Source of the DNA: Planctomycetota bacterium
GTDB lineage: Bacteria; Planctomycetota; Phycisphaerae; Phycisphaerales; SM1A02
Assembly (NCBI GenBank): GCA_024226535.1
Contig: JAAELP010000011.1
Span: forward strand, 1-45,157
DNA: 45,157 bases
Reading direction: 5' to 3'
The notes under the pieces are model-generated. The model was not told where the DNA came from. It searched no databases and was given only the letters and a program-made list of their open reading frames with translations. Below, piece by piece: positions 8,642-18,015 of this stretch; position 1 is the stretch's first letter, and each line of letters starts with the position of its first letter. A program made the translations under genes and the position numbers.

Positions 8642-10669
8642 CTACCCAGGTGGTGGACTACCTGATTGGGTAGTGTCTCCCGACAACGGAGGCAAGGCTG
8701 CTACAGGTACAACCTCACCAAGTCTGCAGACGCGCAGGGATGCACCACGCATCACGCCGTCAACTGTGATCTTGTCGCCGCTCTCAAGCTCCAAAAGCCT
8801 AGGTTCCGGTTGGCTGAACTCACATTCTTGCCTAAGTACCGGCACGCCCGGTCCCCGGGCCGCTCGAATCGCGACGACAATCGTGTCGCCGGATTCCCAC
8901 ATGTCGTACACGTATCCAGTCCACCGGAATCGCTTGCCGAGGTCGCGGTCGCCAAGACGTTGTCGCTCCAGACTTGTCTTGCCCACGTACGAAGCCGAAA
9001 CAAGTTCTGCGTGCTCCATCAGCGTTCGGGGTTCGATCGGCAACTCCCCAACGGCTTCGCGATCGCCTAGCTGCGCAGTGGTATCTGCTTGCTCGTCTTC
9101 AAGTGGCGGCAGCGATGCTGCTGCAACAACATCACCCAGCGCGCAATTACCCAACCAATAGAGTTCGCTCATGACTCCATCAACAGTAACTTTGTCGCCG
9201 ATTCCAAGTGAAAGCACGAACTGTAAGTCTCTACTGAACTTGCAGGCCTGATTGAACCAGGGGCCACCCCTCCTCGTCGCTCTAATCGAGACAAGGAGGC
9301 TGTCGCCTAGCTCCGAGACGTCGTTCACGTATCCAGTCCACCGGAATCGCTTGCCCACGTCGCGGTCGCTAAGACGCTGTCGTTCCAGACTTGTCTTGCC
9401 CTCGTACGAAGCCAAAACAAGTTCTGCGTGCTCCATGAGCGTTCGTGGCTCGATCGGCAACTCCTCAATGGCTTCGCGATCGTCTGTCAGCGCAGTGCTA
9501 TCTGCTTGCTCGCCTTCAAGTGGCGGCAGCGATGCTGCTGCAACAACATCACCCAGCGTGCAATCGCCCAACCAATAAAGTTCGCTCATAACTCCATCAA
9601 CAGTGACTTTGTCGTCTACTCCAAGTGAAAGAACGAACTGCAAGTCTCTACTGAACTTGCAGTTCTGTTTGAACCAGGGACCATCCCTCCTAGTCGCTCT
9701 AATCGAGACAAGTAGGCTGTCGCCGAGCTCCGAGATGTCGTTCACGTATCCAGTCCACCGGAATCGCTTGCCAAGGTCGCGATCGCGAACGCGCTGACGT
9801 TCCAAGCTTGTCTTGCCCTCAAGCGAAACCGCTATGAGTTCTGTGTGCTCAAGGAGCGTTCGACGCTCGATCGGCAACTGCTCAACCGCCTCACTAGCAT
9901 CGGGTGTCGCGTTGACCTCCGGGGGATCAAACACAAGCAACGCAATGGCGACAATGAGAGAAGCTGCGATAGAGAGCAGAAATGTAGCAACGACGCCCAA
10001 TCGCCACTTCTCTTGATTCTCATGGTGCGTCTTGCCTTGATTAAGAGCAAAGACCCCCAATGGGAACCATCGATCCCGGGACCATTGAAGCAGCCAAGCC
10101 GCTGGGAATGCGAGAAGTGGAAGCAGAATCGCTATCAGGAGCGAACGAATCGAGTACTCATAGCCTGTCGCCCAGGGGATTCCAACGCCCGCCCCGAGCA
10201 TCACCAAATACGTGACAACTTGAACCACAACAAAGCTCGTCCCGTGAATGGCCGAGTACCACGGTGCAGACGAGGAAAGGATCTCATCGATCCTCCGACT
10301 CAGCGTGACGACCTTCGATTCGCCACCGTGGATCGAAACCGTGCAGTTCGAGCCTCCCGCTCGGGTGAGTTCCAAGGTCGCACGGCACTTGTCATCTTCC
10401 GAGCGTGATGAGAGTCGCAAGTGCGTTATAGGATTGATGGGCGCGTTCGCGACTAGTTCAATCTTCCTGAGGTCATCGAGGTGCCGTTCATTCTTATCTG
10501 CGCACGTAGCATCGATTTGCCAGTCCGGCTCAAACCGCTTGAACGCGTCAACAAGTGACTTAAGGGAGTCCTCCTCCAAGACAAATGGAATTTGGCATGA
10601 AGTCTCGCGGGATGTTGGTAATCGAGACATGCTGGGACTCAATCGCGGAGCGCTAGCTGGGGAGCTCAT
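8642..10669 (-). CDS. Membrane protein with three tandem 139-residue OB-like repeats, function unknown
   Basis: ATG 10669 is chosen for the GGAG four bases upstream and gives 675 residues; a TTG 19 codons upstream would also keep the frame. Residues 30-140 form a soluble N-terminal domain of mixed helix/strand character. Four predicted membrane segments follow in two pairs (about 144-165, 175-193, 223-240 and 230-248 in this numbering; the limits are approximate). The C-terminal 400 residues are three tandem repeats of 139, 139 and about 125 residues. Each contains G-K-T-S-L-E-R-Q-R, D-R-D-(L/V)-G-K-R-F-R-W-T-G-Y-V and D-K-(V/I)-T-V-D-G-V-M, then L-P-P-L. The pattern of strands, a W-T-G-Y-V turn and late V-D-G-V-M resembles small OB-fold (tRNA_anti-like) domains, but this is inference. 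Repeats 1 and 2 are about 80% identical; repeat 3 matches only in its first half. No functional partner is adjacent. Confidence 0.8.
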   Translation of the reverse strand: MSSPASAPRLSPSMSRLPTSRETSCQIPFVLEEDSLKSLVDAFKRFEPDWQIDATCADKNERHLDDLRKIELVANAPINPITHLRLSSRSEDDKCRATLELTRAGGSNCTVSIHGGESKVVTLSRRIDEILSSSAPWYSAIHGTSFVVVQVVTYLVMLGAGVGIPWATGYEYSIRSLLIAILLPLLAFPAAWLLQWSRDRWFPLGVFALNQGKTHHENQEKWRLGVVATFLLSIAASLIVAIALLVFDPPEVNATPDASEAVEQLPIERRTLLEHTELIAVSLEGKTSLERQRVRDRDLGKRFRWTGYVNDISELGDSLLVSIRATRRDGPWFKQNCKFSRDLQFVLSLGVDDKVTVDGVMSELYWLGDCTLGDVVAAASLPPLEGEQADSTALTDDREAIEELPIEPRTLMEHAELVLASYEGKTSLERQRLSDRDVGKRFRWTGYVNDVSELGDSLLVSIRATRRGGPWFNQACKFSRDLQFVLSLGIGDKVTVDGVMSELYWLGNCALGDVVAAASLPPLEDEQADTTAQLGDREAVGELPIEPRTLMEHAELVSASYVGKTSLERQRLGDRDLGKRFRWTGYVYDMWESGDTIVVAIRAARGPGVPVLRQECEFSQPEPRLLELESGDKITVDGVMRGASLRVCRLGEVVPVAALPPLSGDTTQSGSPPPG
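8678..9052 (-). repeat. Intragenic repeat 3 (diverged copy, about 375 bp)
   Basis: This encodes the third repeat of the membrane protein. The first half is close to the other two copies at DNA level, including the segment around 8910-8938 that reads TATCCAGTCCACCGGAATCG. The second half has diverged. Confidence 0.8.
9053..9469 (-). repeat. Intragenic repeat 2 (417 bp)
   Basis: Second direct repeat, 139 codons. The shared marker TCCAGTCCACCGGAATCGC recurs about 417 bp from its counterparts in the neighbouring units. Confidence 0.85.
9470..9886 (-). repeat. Intragenic repeat 1 (417 bp)
   Basis: First direct repeat in protein order, 139 codons, about 80% identical in protein to repeat 2 by manual alignment. 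Confidence 0.85.
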
Positions 10670-10972
10670 CAAACTCCATAGGCTCTCCGCCTGTCGCTTG
10701 GACAGGGCTACTTGCTGGCTAGCCAAAGTGGGCAGGGGCAGGTTAGCAATGTTCGCGTTCTCCCGCGACTCCCGAAGGCCGCCCGGCGTTGCGTGGCTGG
10801 TGAACGCGGGGTCCGCGCTTAGAGCAGTTCGCCGTGAGATGGATGTGGTATCCGCACGCCTTGCACGTTCACGACTGACGCTGCTGCGATGTCTCGTATC
10901 GGCAAGACGCCCGCTACTCGTCGCACTTCGGGCAGTGGGGCGCGCCCGCCGGCCGGTTTCCTGGGCGGCCTG
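10670..10972. other. Intergenic stretch without a convincing gene
   Basis: About 303 bp between the moaC stop and the start of the repeat membrane protein. On the minus strand, one frame reads H-C-P-K-C-D-E then a stop (10914-10937), and further on C-K-A-C-G-Y-H-I-H (about 10839-10865). The two CxxC pairs are in the same frame but separated by two stop codons and lack a start. This could be the remains of a small zinc-ribbon gene or chance. The leader of the membrane protein gene must lie here too; no clear promoter was seen. Confidence 0.4.
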
Positions 10973-11449
10973 CTAGCCGGCCGCTTCCTTGAGCTTCTCC
11001 ACCACGCGCACGCCCTCGACGACCATCGCCTTGTCCACCGCCTTGCCCATGTCGTAGAGCGTCAGCGCGGCCATGCTCACCGCGACGAGGGCTTCCATCT
11101 CGACGCCGGTGCGGGCCGTGATGGATACGCGGGCGACGATGCGGAGGCGATCGGCGTCGGCCCGCTCGAAGTCCACCGAGACGGCGTCGATCGCCAGCGG
11201 GTGACAGAGCGGGATCAGCTCGCCGGTGCGCTTGGCGGCGGTGATGCCGGCGATGCGGGCGGCGGCGAGCGCTTCGCCCTTGGGAAGCTCACCGGATTCG
11301 AGCCGATCGAGCGTCGCGGGAGCGGCGCGGAGGAACCCCTCGGCGACGGCCACGCGGCGCATCGGCGGCTTGGCCCCGACGTCGACCATCTTCACGCGCC
11401 CCCGCTCGTCGAGGTGCGTCAGCTCCGAGCGCGACTCGGGCGTCGTCAT
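10973..11449 (-). CDS. moaC: Cyclic pyranopterin monophosphate synthase
   Basis: A 158-residue MoaC, which acts with MoaA in the first step of molybdenum cofactor synthesis, converting 3',8-cyclo-GTP to cPMP. Family motifs are complete: [13 protein letters not shown] around residues 73-85 and [14 protein letters not shown] around 127-140, giving Asp133 and Lys136 as the catalytic pair. ATG 11449 is chosen because the preceding gene ends in the overlapping ATGA and the mature family length is about 160 residues; a longer frame upstream is only the overlap with the AsmA-like gene. No other moa genes are in the window. Confidence 0.94.
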   Translation of the reverse strand: MTTPESRSELTHLDERGRVKMVDVGAKPPMRRVAVAEGFLRAAPATLDRLESGELPKGEALAAARIAGITAAKRTGELIPLCHPLAIDAVSVDFERADADRLRIVARVSITARTGVEMEALVAVSMAALTLYDMGKAVDKAMVVEGVRVVEKLKEAAG

Positions 11450-14400
11450 GGCGAGGCCTCCTCCCGGCGGCGGATTCGCGGCGCCGTGCCGGCCAGCGCC
11501 TTGGGTCCCATGAGACCCGGGAGCGGAACGAGCGAGGGCACGGGTTCCCAGAGCGTACCCGTGACGTGGATGGTCCCGAGCTGATCGCCGACGGCGCCGA
11601 CGACGTCGCGGATCAGGAACAGCCCGCCCCGCGTGTTCAGCCGCGCGTCGAGGTCCCACGTTGCGAGATCAAGCTCCCCGCCGCCGCGGAGCTGCTGCCC
11701 GATGTTGTTCATGATCGTCGCTTCGAAGAGGAGGTCCTCGAAGACGAGCCGATCGCCGGCGATGAAGAACTCCGCGTCGGCGTACTCCCACTGCCCCGGA
11801 ACCGCGAGATGGAAGAGCTGGAGGACCTGGAGCATCAACGGCACCTCGGTGAGCGGGCCACCGATGACGCGGGCCACGCCCCGCCCGGTCCGCGAGGCTC
11901 GGTCGCCGCGGTCACCGGCGAGATCGAACCGCGCGTACAGGCGTCCCCCCTTGTCCTCGCGCGGCTTGGCCGGTTTGCCGTCGGACTCCGGTGATGCCAC
12001 CCGGAAGTCGCTGACGGGCACGCCGACGAACTGCGCCGTGAACCGGTACGGCTTGCCCTGGCCCACCCCCGCCCTCGCCTCGGCGCTGATCACGCCGTGG
12101 CGGGCATCGGCGCGGAACTCGCGCAGCACCGCTTCCGATCCTTCGATGACGACGTGGACGTTGATCGCCTCGACCTGCTGACCGAGCAGGTTCGCGCTGT
12201 GGGGTTGCGCTCGGACCACCGTTCGCGGCAGCGTGTCCGGCCCCGTCGCCACGTGGATGTCGATGGGGCCGTCGATCTCGGTGATCAGGACACCGGTGCG
12301 GATCGACGCGTCATCGGCGAGGAGACGGCCGGTGAACTCGACGTGGCGACCCGGCTCCCCGTGCGCAGCGGGTACGTCGAGCACCGACAGCAGGCCGCCG
12401 GTGAGACGCGTGGACTGCCCTTCCTCCAGCTCGATCGCCGCCAGCGCGCGTTGCACGACACCCGGGAGCACGCCCTCGAAGTGACCGCCCCGGAGCAAGC
12501 CGTGGAAGCCGAGACGCAGCGTGAGCCTCAGGGGACCGCCCAGCTCGATCTCGCCGGACAGATCGAGGACCTCCTCGTCGCGCCGGCAACGCACGTTCTC
12601 CAGCGTGATCCACCCGGGCGTCATCAGGAACGTGCCGCCCGGCTCGAGGTCCATCGCGAGTTCCTCGCCGCGAAGCTGGAAGGCGAGGTCCGACGGCGTG
12701 ACGGTGATCTCGTAATCCGCGGGGCCGTCGCCGCCGGGCACGAATCGGAACGAGCCGTCGAACGACCCCCGCGGGCTCCACTCCCGCCAGCGGGTCGCGT
12801 GCCCGCCCGCCGCGGCGAGGTCGATTCCCTCGGCCACGATCGGAGACTCGAGATGACCGCCCATCCATTCACCGCGGATCCCCTCGGGGGCGATCTTCGA
12901 CGTCATCCCGATCGCGCCGTTGAGTTCGATGGTCCCGTCGGATCGACCGGCTTCGCGCACGCCGAGCCTGAGGTTCTCGAACCGGACTCGGTCGGACTCG
13001 ATCCGCACCGCGCCTTCCTCATCGGCACGTGTGAGCGTGACCTCCCGGTCGTCGAGAAGCACGGTCATCGAACGCGGACGCACGGTGAGGTCGAGCATCT
13101 CCGTCTGTCCACCGTGCGCGCGGTATTTCAGGTGGGCGTCGAAGAGGCCCTGCGGCCGGTAGCGCTCCCACAGTTCGTCGGCGCGGGCGCGGTGCTCCGC
13201 GGGGACGACGCCCAACAGCGACTCGCCGAACTCCATCTCGGTGATCTCCGCTTCCACGAAGAGATCCAGCGGATCGGACCGGAGATCCACGTTGCCCCGC
13301 AGCGCGAGGCGGCCACGACCCACGCGGCCGGTGAGGTCCCCAAGCTCGATCGTGTCGCGACTCACGCGGAGCGTGCCCGCGCAGTCCATGAGCTGCCACT
13401 CGTCGGGATCGAACGAGCCGACCCCGCTCACGAGCTCGCGCAACGCCGCCGCCGGCACGGCGCGTCCTTCTCGCAGCTCGAGCGCGACGTCGAAGTCGAT
13501 GCTCCCCTCGTCGTCGGTCCCGATGTCGGCGACGTAGTCGAGGAGCCCGGTCAGGTCGAGATCGCGGAGCAGCCGCCCTCCCCGCGACAGGACGCGCCCC
13601 GGCCAGGCCCCGGTCAGGTCCGGGTCGTCTCGCTCGGCCGCGGTCAGGGGCATGGAGGCGTAGAGCACGTCCGACACCTCGTCGGCGCGCACCTCGAGCT
13701 CGAGGTCGGGCACGGCGCGGACGTTGCCGTCGCGTTGCTGCACGACGATCTCGCCGCGCAGCTCGCCACGCCCACCGCCGGCGGTCACGACCGGCAATCC
13801 GCCCCTGGCCCCCTGACCGACGAGCACGACGCGATCCTGCCGCCACTCCAGCCGGCCCGACGACACGTGCAACGGGTAGGGGAAGCGCTCGTACACGAGA
13901 CCGAACGACTCGAAGCGCATGGCTCCCGTCGTCAGCGTCGGCTGGTCGGGACCGGCGGCGCGGGCGAGCTGAAGATCGAGGTCCACGCTCCCGCCGGGCG
14001 CGAAGAGCCCGGCCTCGATGATCGCCCGGCGGCGCCCGATGTCCGACTCGAGACGCGCGACGTGCTTCGCCGCGTACTCGGCGCGCTCCGACTCGGCCGC
14101 GTCGGCGCGTTGCCTCGCCTCGGCGAGGACGGTCTCCAGCACCGTCACCTCGTGACGAAACGCCTCGAGCGTCGCCTCGGTGGGAAGTCGCCCCGCCTCC
14201 CGGAGGGCCCGGTACGAGTCGTGGTGCAGCAGCGCGTCGAAGATGCTCTGGTGATCGGGGTGCAAGGCGCCGCGCAGCTCGCCGTCGAACGGGACCCCGG
14301 TGGCGGTGAGCTGGAGCGCCACCTCCGCGTCCTGCGTGGGCGGCGCGATCGTACCGCTGATCCGGACCTTGGCGCCGGAGGAGCCGTCGCCGGTCACGTA

Positions 14401-15888
14401 GTGCACGGTCACCTTGTCGGTGTCGAACTCGAGGTACGCCTCGACGTTGCGCAGCGGGTACTGGAACTTCTCGTAGGTGCCGGAGCCGTCGGTGATGTAC
14501 GCCTGCCCGCGTGATTCGATTCGCTGCGTGATCGGCGAGCCGTCGGGGGCGCGTTCGGGCGGGTCGCGCCACACGGCGACCGCGGTGCTCAGGACCCAGT
14601 CGCTGAACCGGAACTTCTCCAGCACGCGGGCGACCGGCAGCGGCAGCTCCACCGCCGGCACCTCGTCCTTCTCGTCGCGTCGGACACGGAACTCGTCGGC
14701 GCGGAACTCCATGTGGAAGGCCGCGTGATCCAGGGCCTCGTCGAGCCAGCGCTCGCGGTCGTCCCAGTCGATCGCGGGCAGCTCGTCGATCTCGACGGAC
14801 ACCTCGTACGGCACGCCGACCATGTCGCCGCCCTCGGTGCTTCGAAGCTCGCCCTCGAGGTCGATCAGCCTGGCGCTGTCCTGCGTCAGCTCGATCGTCC
14901 CGCTGTTGACCTGCATGCGGGGTCGTCCCTGCGACTCCTCGATCGCCCCGGCGCGGTAGCGGGCCCACATCTCCTCGGTGTCGATCGGCAGCGTGAGCTC
15001 GACGTCCTCGACGGCCAGGCGCGCGCGGAAGCCCTCGGTCGGTGTCCACCCGAAGTCGACCTCGGACAGGTGTCCCTGGAGGTCCATGCGATCCCACCAG
15101 AGCCGCACGATCTTGGGGCACATGTCGTAGACGCGATCGTCGAGCCTGACCTCGCTGATGTGGAACTCGTGCGCGTTCGAGCGCGCGTTCCACTTCCCGT
15201 CGATCTCGACGTCGACCTCGTCGTCGAACACGTTGTCAGTGTCCTCGTCGGCGGCGGCCCCGGTTTCCAGGAGCGTGAGCCGGTACCAGCCGGGTCGACC
15301 GTCGTCGGTGACCGTGGGACGCATGTTGCCCGCGAAGACGCGCTGACCGCGCTTCTCGTACTCGAGGCCGTTGTGTACGCCGACCTCGACGGTGGCGTCG
15401 TCGATGCGGATCTCCGGGGGCAGCGTCGCCTTGGGGCCCACGCGTGACGCGTTCAGCCCCATGAAGGTGAAGTACCCCGGCACCGTGGCGTCCTCGCTCA
15501 GGCGAACGCGAACGTCACGGAGCTTCACGCTGCGCAAGGCGATCTCGCCGGCGAACAGTTCGTCCATGTCGAGCACGAGGTCGGTGCGACCGATCCGGCA
15601 GACCTCCCCCGACGGCCCGGGGTGCTGTCGGGCGTGAAGGACGACGTCGAAGAACATGAACCGGCCCGAGCCGTGGTACTCGGCTGAGCCGATCGTCACG
15701 TCGCCTCCCAGCAGACGCTCCAGGGCGGGCTCGAGCTGGGCCGTGATGAACCACGACCGGGTCACCACCCAGGCCCCGATCCCCGTCACGAGCCCGAGCA
15801 CGATCAGGGCGGTCACCCCGTGCCGCATGAGCCGCCGGCGACGGCGCGGTCGGGCGGCGGGCGCGGGTTGCGTGGGTTCCTGGCTCAT
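11446..15888 (-). CDS. Large AsmA/TamB-like envelope protein
   Basis: A 1480-residue protein. A Pro/Ala-rich start with an R-P-R-R-R-R-R-L patch is followed by one transmembrane helix at about residues 23-47, so the bulk lies in the periplasm. The rest is long, beta-rich and repetitive, with V-T-I-G-S-A-E-Y early, many L-x-G-x-(V/I)-x-L strands and a C-terminal region (last ~150 residues) with G-P-L-T-E-V-P-L and [13 protein letters not shown]. This is typical of AsmA-like/DUF3971 proteins that form hydrophobic grooves for lipid transfer between membranes. A coiled coil ([14 protein letters not shown]) interrupts it near residues 570-620. The lipid-transfer role is inferred from the family. 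Start 15888 is preferred over 15915 because it gives a simpler N-terminus; neither has a clear ribosome site. Its stop overlaps moaC by 4 bp (ATGA). Confidence 0.85.
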   Translation of the reverse strand: MSQEPTQPAPAARPRRRRRLMRHGVTALIVLGLVTGIGAWVVTRSWFITAQLEPALERLLGGDVTIGSAEYHGSGRFMFFDVVLHARQHPGPSGEVCRIGRTDLVLDMDELFAGEIALRSVKLRDVRVRLSEDATVPGYFTFMGLNASRVGPKATLPPEIRIDDATVEVGVHNGLEYEKRGQRVFAGNMRPTVTDDGRPGWYRLTLLETGAAADEDTDNVFDDEVDVEIDGKWNARSNAHEFHISEVRLDDRVYDMCPKIVRLWWDRMDLQGHLSEVDFGWTPTEGFRARLAVEDVELTLPIDTEEMWARYRAGAIEESQGRPRMQVNSGTIELTQDSARLIDLEGELRSTEGGDMVGVPYEVSVEIDELPAIDWDDRERWLDEALDHAAFHMEFRADEFRVRRDEKDEVPAVELPLPVARVLEKFRFSDWVLSTAVAVWRDPPERAPDGSPITQRIESRGQAYITDGSGTYEKFQYPLRNVEAYLEFDTDKVTVHYVTGDGSSGAKVRISGTIAPPTQDAEVALQLTATGVPFDGELRGALHPDHQSIFDALLHHDSYRALREAGRLPTEATLEAFRHEVTVLETVLAEARQRADAAESERAEYAAKHVARLESDIGRRRAIIEAGLFAPGGSVDLDLQLARAAGPDQPTLTTGAMRFESFGLVYERFPYPLHVSSGRLEWRQDRVVLVGQGARGGLPVVTAGGGRGELRGEIVVQQRDGNVRAVPDLELEVRADEVSDVLYASMPLTAAERDDPDLTGAWPGRVLSRGGRLLRDLDLTGLLDYVADIGTDDEGSIDFDVALELREGRAVPAAALRELVSGVGSFDPDEWQLMDCAGTLRVSRDTIELGDLTGRVGRGRLALRGNVDLRSDPLDLFVEAEITEMEFGESLLGVVPAEHRARADELWERYRPQGLFDAHLKYRAHGGQTEMLDLTVRPRSMTVLLDDREVTLTRADEEGAVRIESDRVRFENLRLGVREAGRSDGTIELNGAIGMTSKIAPEGIRGEWMGGHLESPIVAEGIDLAAAGGHATRWREWSPRGSFDGSFRFVPGGDGPADYEITVTPSDLAFQLRGEELAMDLEPGGTFLMTPGWITLENVRCRRDEEVLDLSGEIELGGPLRLTLRLGFHGLLRGGHFEGVLPGVVQRALAAIELEEGQSTRLTGGLLSVLDVPAAHGEPGRHVEFTGRLLADDASIRTGVLITEIDGPIDIHVATGPDTLPRTVVRAQPHSANLLGQQVEAINVHVVIEGSEAVLREFRADARHGVISAEARAGVGQGKPYRFTAQFVGVPVSDFRVASPESDGKPAKPREDKGGRLYARFDLAGDRGDRASRTGRGVARVIGGPLTEVPLMLQVLQLFHLAVPGQWEYADAEFFIAGDRLVFEDLLFEATIMNNIGQQLRGGGELDLATWDLDARLNTRGGLFLIRDVVGAVGDQLGTIHVTGTLWEPVPSLVPLPGLMGPKALAGTAPRIRRREEASP

Positions 15889-16004
15889 TGGGGCGGCGCG
15901 GTGCGGGGCGGCCATTCTACGACGGTGGCAGCGGTCGCCCCCATCTGGACTCGATTCGGCACGAGGGTCGTCGGAACACCGTTAGATCGTCCGGAATCGG
16001 GACT

Positions 16005-16143
16005 CCACATTGCGGAATCCGCAGTCCGCAATCCGCAACCCCAAGTTCTTGATCCACGATCCGGAATGCGAAAATGCCATTCGCGGCATTGAGCAATGTG
16101 GATCAAGAACTTGGGGTTGCGGATTTTGGATTCCGCAATGCGG
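16005..16143. repeat. Palindromic intergenic element, copy A
   Basis: The left arm (16005-16057) and right arm (16098-16143) form a long inverted repeat. Positions 16031-16057 and 16098-16124 are perfectly complementary over 27 bp, and the arms continue outward with a small indel. The 40-base loop contains further short inverted pieces. The core CAACCCCAAGTTCTTGATCC recurs with one change in the element at 38.1 kb. It lies between two divergent genes, so it is unlikely to be only a terminator. Confidence 0.85.
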
Positions 16144-16175
16144 ATTTTGGATTGGTGGGGCAATAGCCTCCCCCC

Positions 16176-17072
16176 ATGCACATCGCCCTCACCGGAGCGT
16201 CGGGGTTCATCGGATCCGTCATCGCCCGTCACCTGCGCGAGGCCGGTCACACGACCACCGCGCTCGTCCGCAACGCCAGCCGGCGCGATCACGTCGAGGC
16301 GTTCGTGGACCGTTTCGTGGTCGCCGACCAGGCCGACGAATCGGCATGGCCGGACCTGCTCGACGGCGCTGATGCCGTGATCCACAACACGCTGGACTGG
16401 CGGGCCCTGCGCGAACGCGACCCGTCGCGTCACCTCCGTGACAACCTGATGGCGTCCCTGCGTCTGTTGCAGGTGTCGGCGCCCCGGCAGTTCGTGTTCA
16501 TGAGCACGATCGCCGTGCATCACGACATGCGCCCGCGTTGGGATGGCCACATCGACGAGGACCACCCGATGCGTCCGTCCACGCTCTACGGCGCGTACAA
16601 GGCGGCGGTGGAGGTTCATCTCTGGGAAGCGCACTTCCGGCACGGGCGACACACGAGCGCCCTGCGGCCGTGCGCGGTGTACGGCATCGACCCGAACCTC
16701 TCACGCTGCATCGGGTACCCGATGATCGCGACGGTGCGCGACGAGCGCCGCTTCGACAAGGCCGGCGGCGGGAAGTTCGTGCACGTCGACGACGTCGCCG
16801 CGGCAACGGTGGCGACGCTCGGCAACCCGGCGGCGTCGGGGCAGGTCTACAACCTCGCCGACTGCTACGCGCGGTGGGGCGATCTCGCGGTGATGATCGC
16901 CGAGATCCTCGGCGTCGAGGCCGAGATCGACCTGTCGAGCCCGCCCGATCCGAAGAACGTGTTCACGCGGGACGCCACGCAGTCCCTCGGTGTCCGGATG
17001 GATCGCGGACACGAGGGACTGCGGGCGCACCTGCGCGAGCTGATCGAGGTCGCTTCGGTCAGGGCTGGGTGA
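16176..17072 (+). CDS. NAD(P)-dependent epimerase/dehydratase (extended SDR family)
   Basis: A 298-residue protein with the N-terminal Rossmann motif T-G-A-S-G-F-I-G at residues 6-13 and the catalytic Y-G-A-Y-K (Tyr and Lys of the SDR triad) with S-T-I-A just before it. It matches NAD-dependent epimerase/dehydratases acting on sugar nucleotides or similar substrates. The actual substrate cannot be told, and no glycosyl or nucleotide-sugar genes lie alongside. ATG 16176 begins directly with M-H-I-A-L-T-G, so the start is secure even without a visible ribosome site. Its 3' end overlaps that of the convergent lipoprotein gene by 14 bp. Confidence 0.9.
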   Translation: MHIALTGASGFIGSVIARHLREAGHTTTALVRNASRRDHVEAFVDRFVVADQADESAWPDLLDGADAVIHNTLDWRALRERDPSRHLRDNLMASLRLLQVSAPRQFVFMSTIAVHHDMRPRWDGHIDEDHPMRPSTLYGAYKAAVEVHLWEAHFRHGRHTSALRPCAVYGIDPNLSRCIGYPMIATVRDERRFDKAGGGKFVHVDDVAAATVATLGNPAASGQVYNLADCYARWGDLAVMIAEILGVEAEIDLSSPPDPKNVFTRDATQSLGVRMDRGHEGLRAHLRELIEVASVRAG

Positions 17073-17817
17073 TGCCGAGGATCTTGAACTCGATCTCGTT
17101 CTCGTGACCCACGGTGTACGCCTCGACCTCGACCTCGCTGTGGGTCGTCGTGGACTTGATCTTGATCTCGAAGTCGTTCGAGTACTGCTTGCCCGCGCTC
17201 ACCGTTGTGTACTCGTCGGTGGGCGGTTGATCGATAGCGGCGATGGGCGAGAACTCGAGCATCACCCGGCGTTCAGCGGAGTTGTTCTCCGAGCCCATGT
17301 CGATGAGGTTCATCGTGGTGAGATCCCCCGGGTTCATCGGGCTGGTCTGGAACTCGATGTTCACGGGCACCCAGCCGAGGATCCCCGCTCCCGGGCTCGT
17401 GGGGTCCCCTCCGGACGCGGCCATGTACGGGATCGGCTCCAGGCTCGGATCGACGTAGAAGGCTCGCCGCGCCCCTCCGTCGCCGCGGCGGGCGGTGAGC
17501 CGGATGCGCCCGTCGGCCGAATTGCTGACCCTCATCGTGAAGGGCTCGGAAACGACGCTGCCGCACGGAACCTTGACGGAGTCCCGGTCCAGCATGACCG
17601 CTCCCGCCGGCGAGACGCTCAGCTCGACGCTCGTCCCGAGCGGCGCCGCCTTGTCCATCACGACCACGCCGGTGATCTGCTCCCCGCGTGCCAGCTCCTC
17701 GTACTGGTTGAGGAAGATGCGATGCGGAGAGGTTTCGCATCCGACCAACGCCGGGAGCGCGGTTGCGAGGACGGCGATGAGGATCGCGCTACGACGTTTC
17801 GACGACATCAGGTTCAT
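17059..17817 (-). CDS. Lipoprotein of unknown function
   Basis: A 252-residue protein with a clear lipoprotein signal: basic S-S-K-R-R-S, a hydrophobic stretch and the lipobox A-L-V-G-C, so Cys27 should be lipidated. ATG 17817 has GGAG six bases upstream; an in-frame ATG at 17823 sits directly against that site. The mature part is beta-rich with V-V-V-M-D-K, F-T-M-R-V-S-N and long acidic stretches, like an Ig-type fold, but no known domain is recognised. No paralogue is adjacent. The gene starts 33 bp from a MITE-like element that separates it from the kinase gene. Confidence 0.8.
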   Translation of the reverse strand: MNLMSSKRRSAILIAVLATALPALVGCETSPHRIFLNQYEELARGEQITGVVVMDKAAPLGTSVELSVSPAGAVMLDRDSVKVPCGSVVSEPFTMRVSNSADGRIRLTARRGDGGARRAFYVDPSLEPIPYMAASGGDPTSPGAGILGWVPVNIEFQTSPMNPGDLTTMNLIDMGSENNSAERRVMLEFSPIAAIDQPPTDEYTTVSAGKQYSNDFEIKIKSTTTHSEVEVEAYTVGHENEIEFKILGITQP

Positions 17818-17850
17818 GGTCATCTCCGTTGATTGTGAGTGATCGCCCCG

Positions 17851-18015
17851 AGCAGGCTGTTGAGAAACTCCGACGGCCCGACATCGGCGAGCTTCCGTCC
17901 TGACCGCACCGTCGATTCTCGACGTATCACAGGGGATATGCCTTCGTATCGCCGGCACGCTCAGGACGAAACCTCACTCGATCTCGGACGCGCCGGAGTT
18001 CCTCAACAACCTGCT
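17851..18015. mobile_element. MITE-like element with about 54-bp imperfect terminal inverted repeats
   Basis: The 165-bp element begins AGCAGGCTGTTGAGAAACTC and ends with the inverse complement of AGCAGGTTGTTGAGGAACTC. The outer 22 bp of the two ends differ at two positions, and weaker pairing continues inward to about 54 bp (both reach C-G-T-C-C-T-G-A). There is no room for a transposase. The end sequence recalls the terminal repeats of IS1182/IS5-type elements, from memory only. No target-site duplication is evident. The right end forms two bases of the kinase gene's stop codon (18014-18016). Confidence 0.75.

Larger units (their letters stand above)
8519..10972. other. Lower-GC accessory patch
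   Basis: From just after trpF to just before moaC the base composition falls to roughly 55% G+C by eye, against about two-thirds in the flanks, and codon use becomes less GC-ending. The patch holds one long gene with internal 417-bp repeats and about 300 bp of non-coding sequence. I see no integrase, tRNA, terminal repeats or target-site duplication. Recent acquisition is inferred from composition only. Confidence 0.5.

Noticed and set aside
8519..10972. A phage or integrative element carrying the low-GC patch.
   Set aside because: No integrase, attachment repeats or phage genes; the composition shift alone does not show this.
10889..11584. Plus-strand frame overlapping moaC.
   Set aside because: It lies opposite moaC and reads as Arg/His/Gly-rich sequence; moaC is certain.
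16005..16143. Copy A palindrome as an intrinsic terminator.
   Set aside because: It lies between divergent gene starts and has no T tract after the stem.
17851..18015. A full insertion sequence.
   Set aside because: Only 165 bp, no transposase frame and no target duplication seen; called MITE-like instead.
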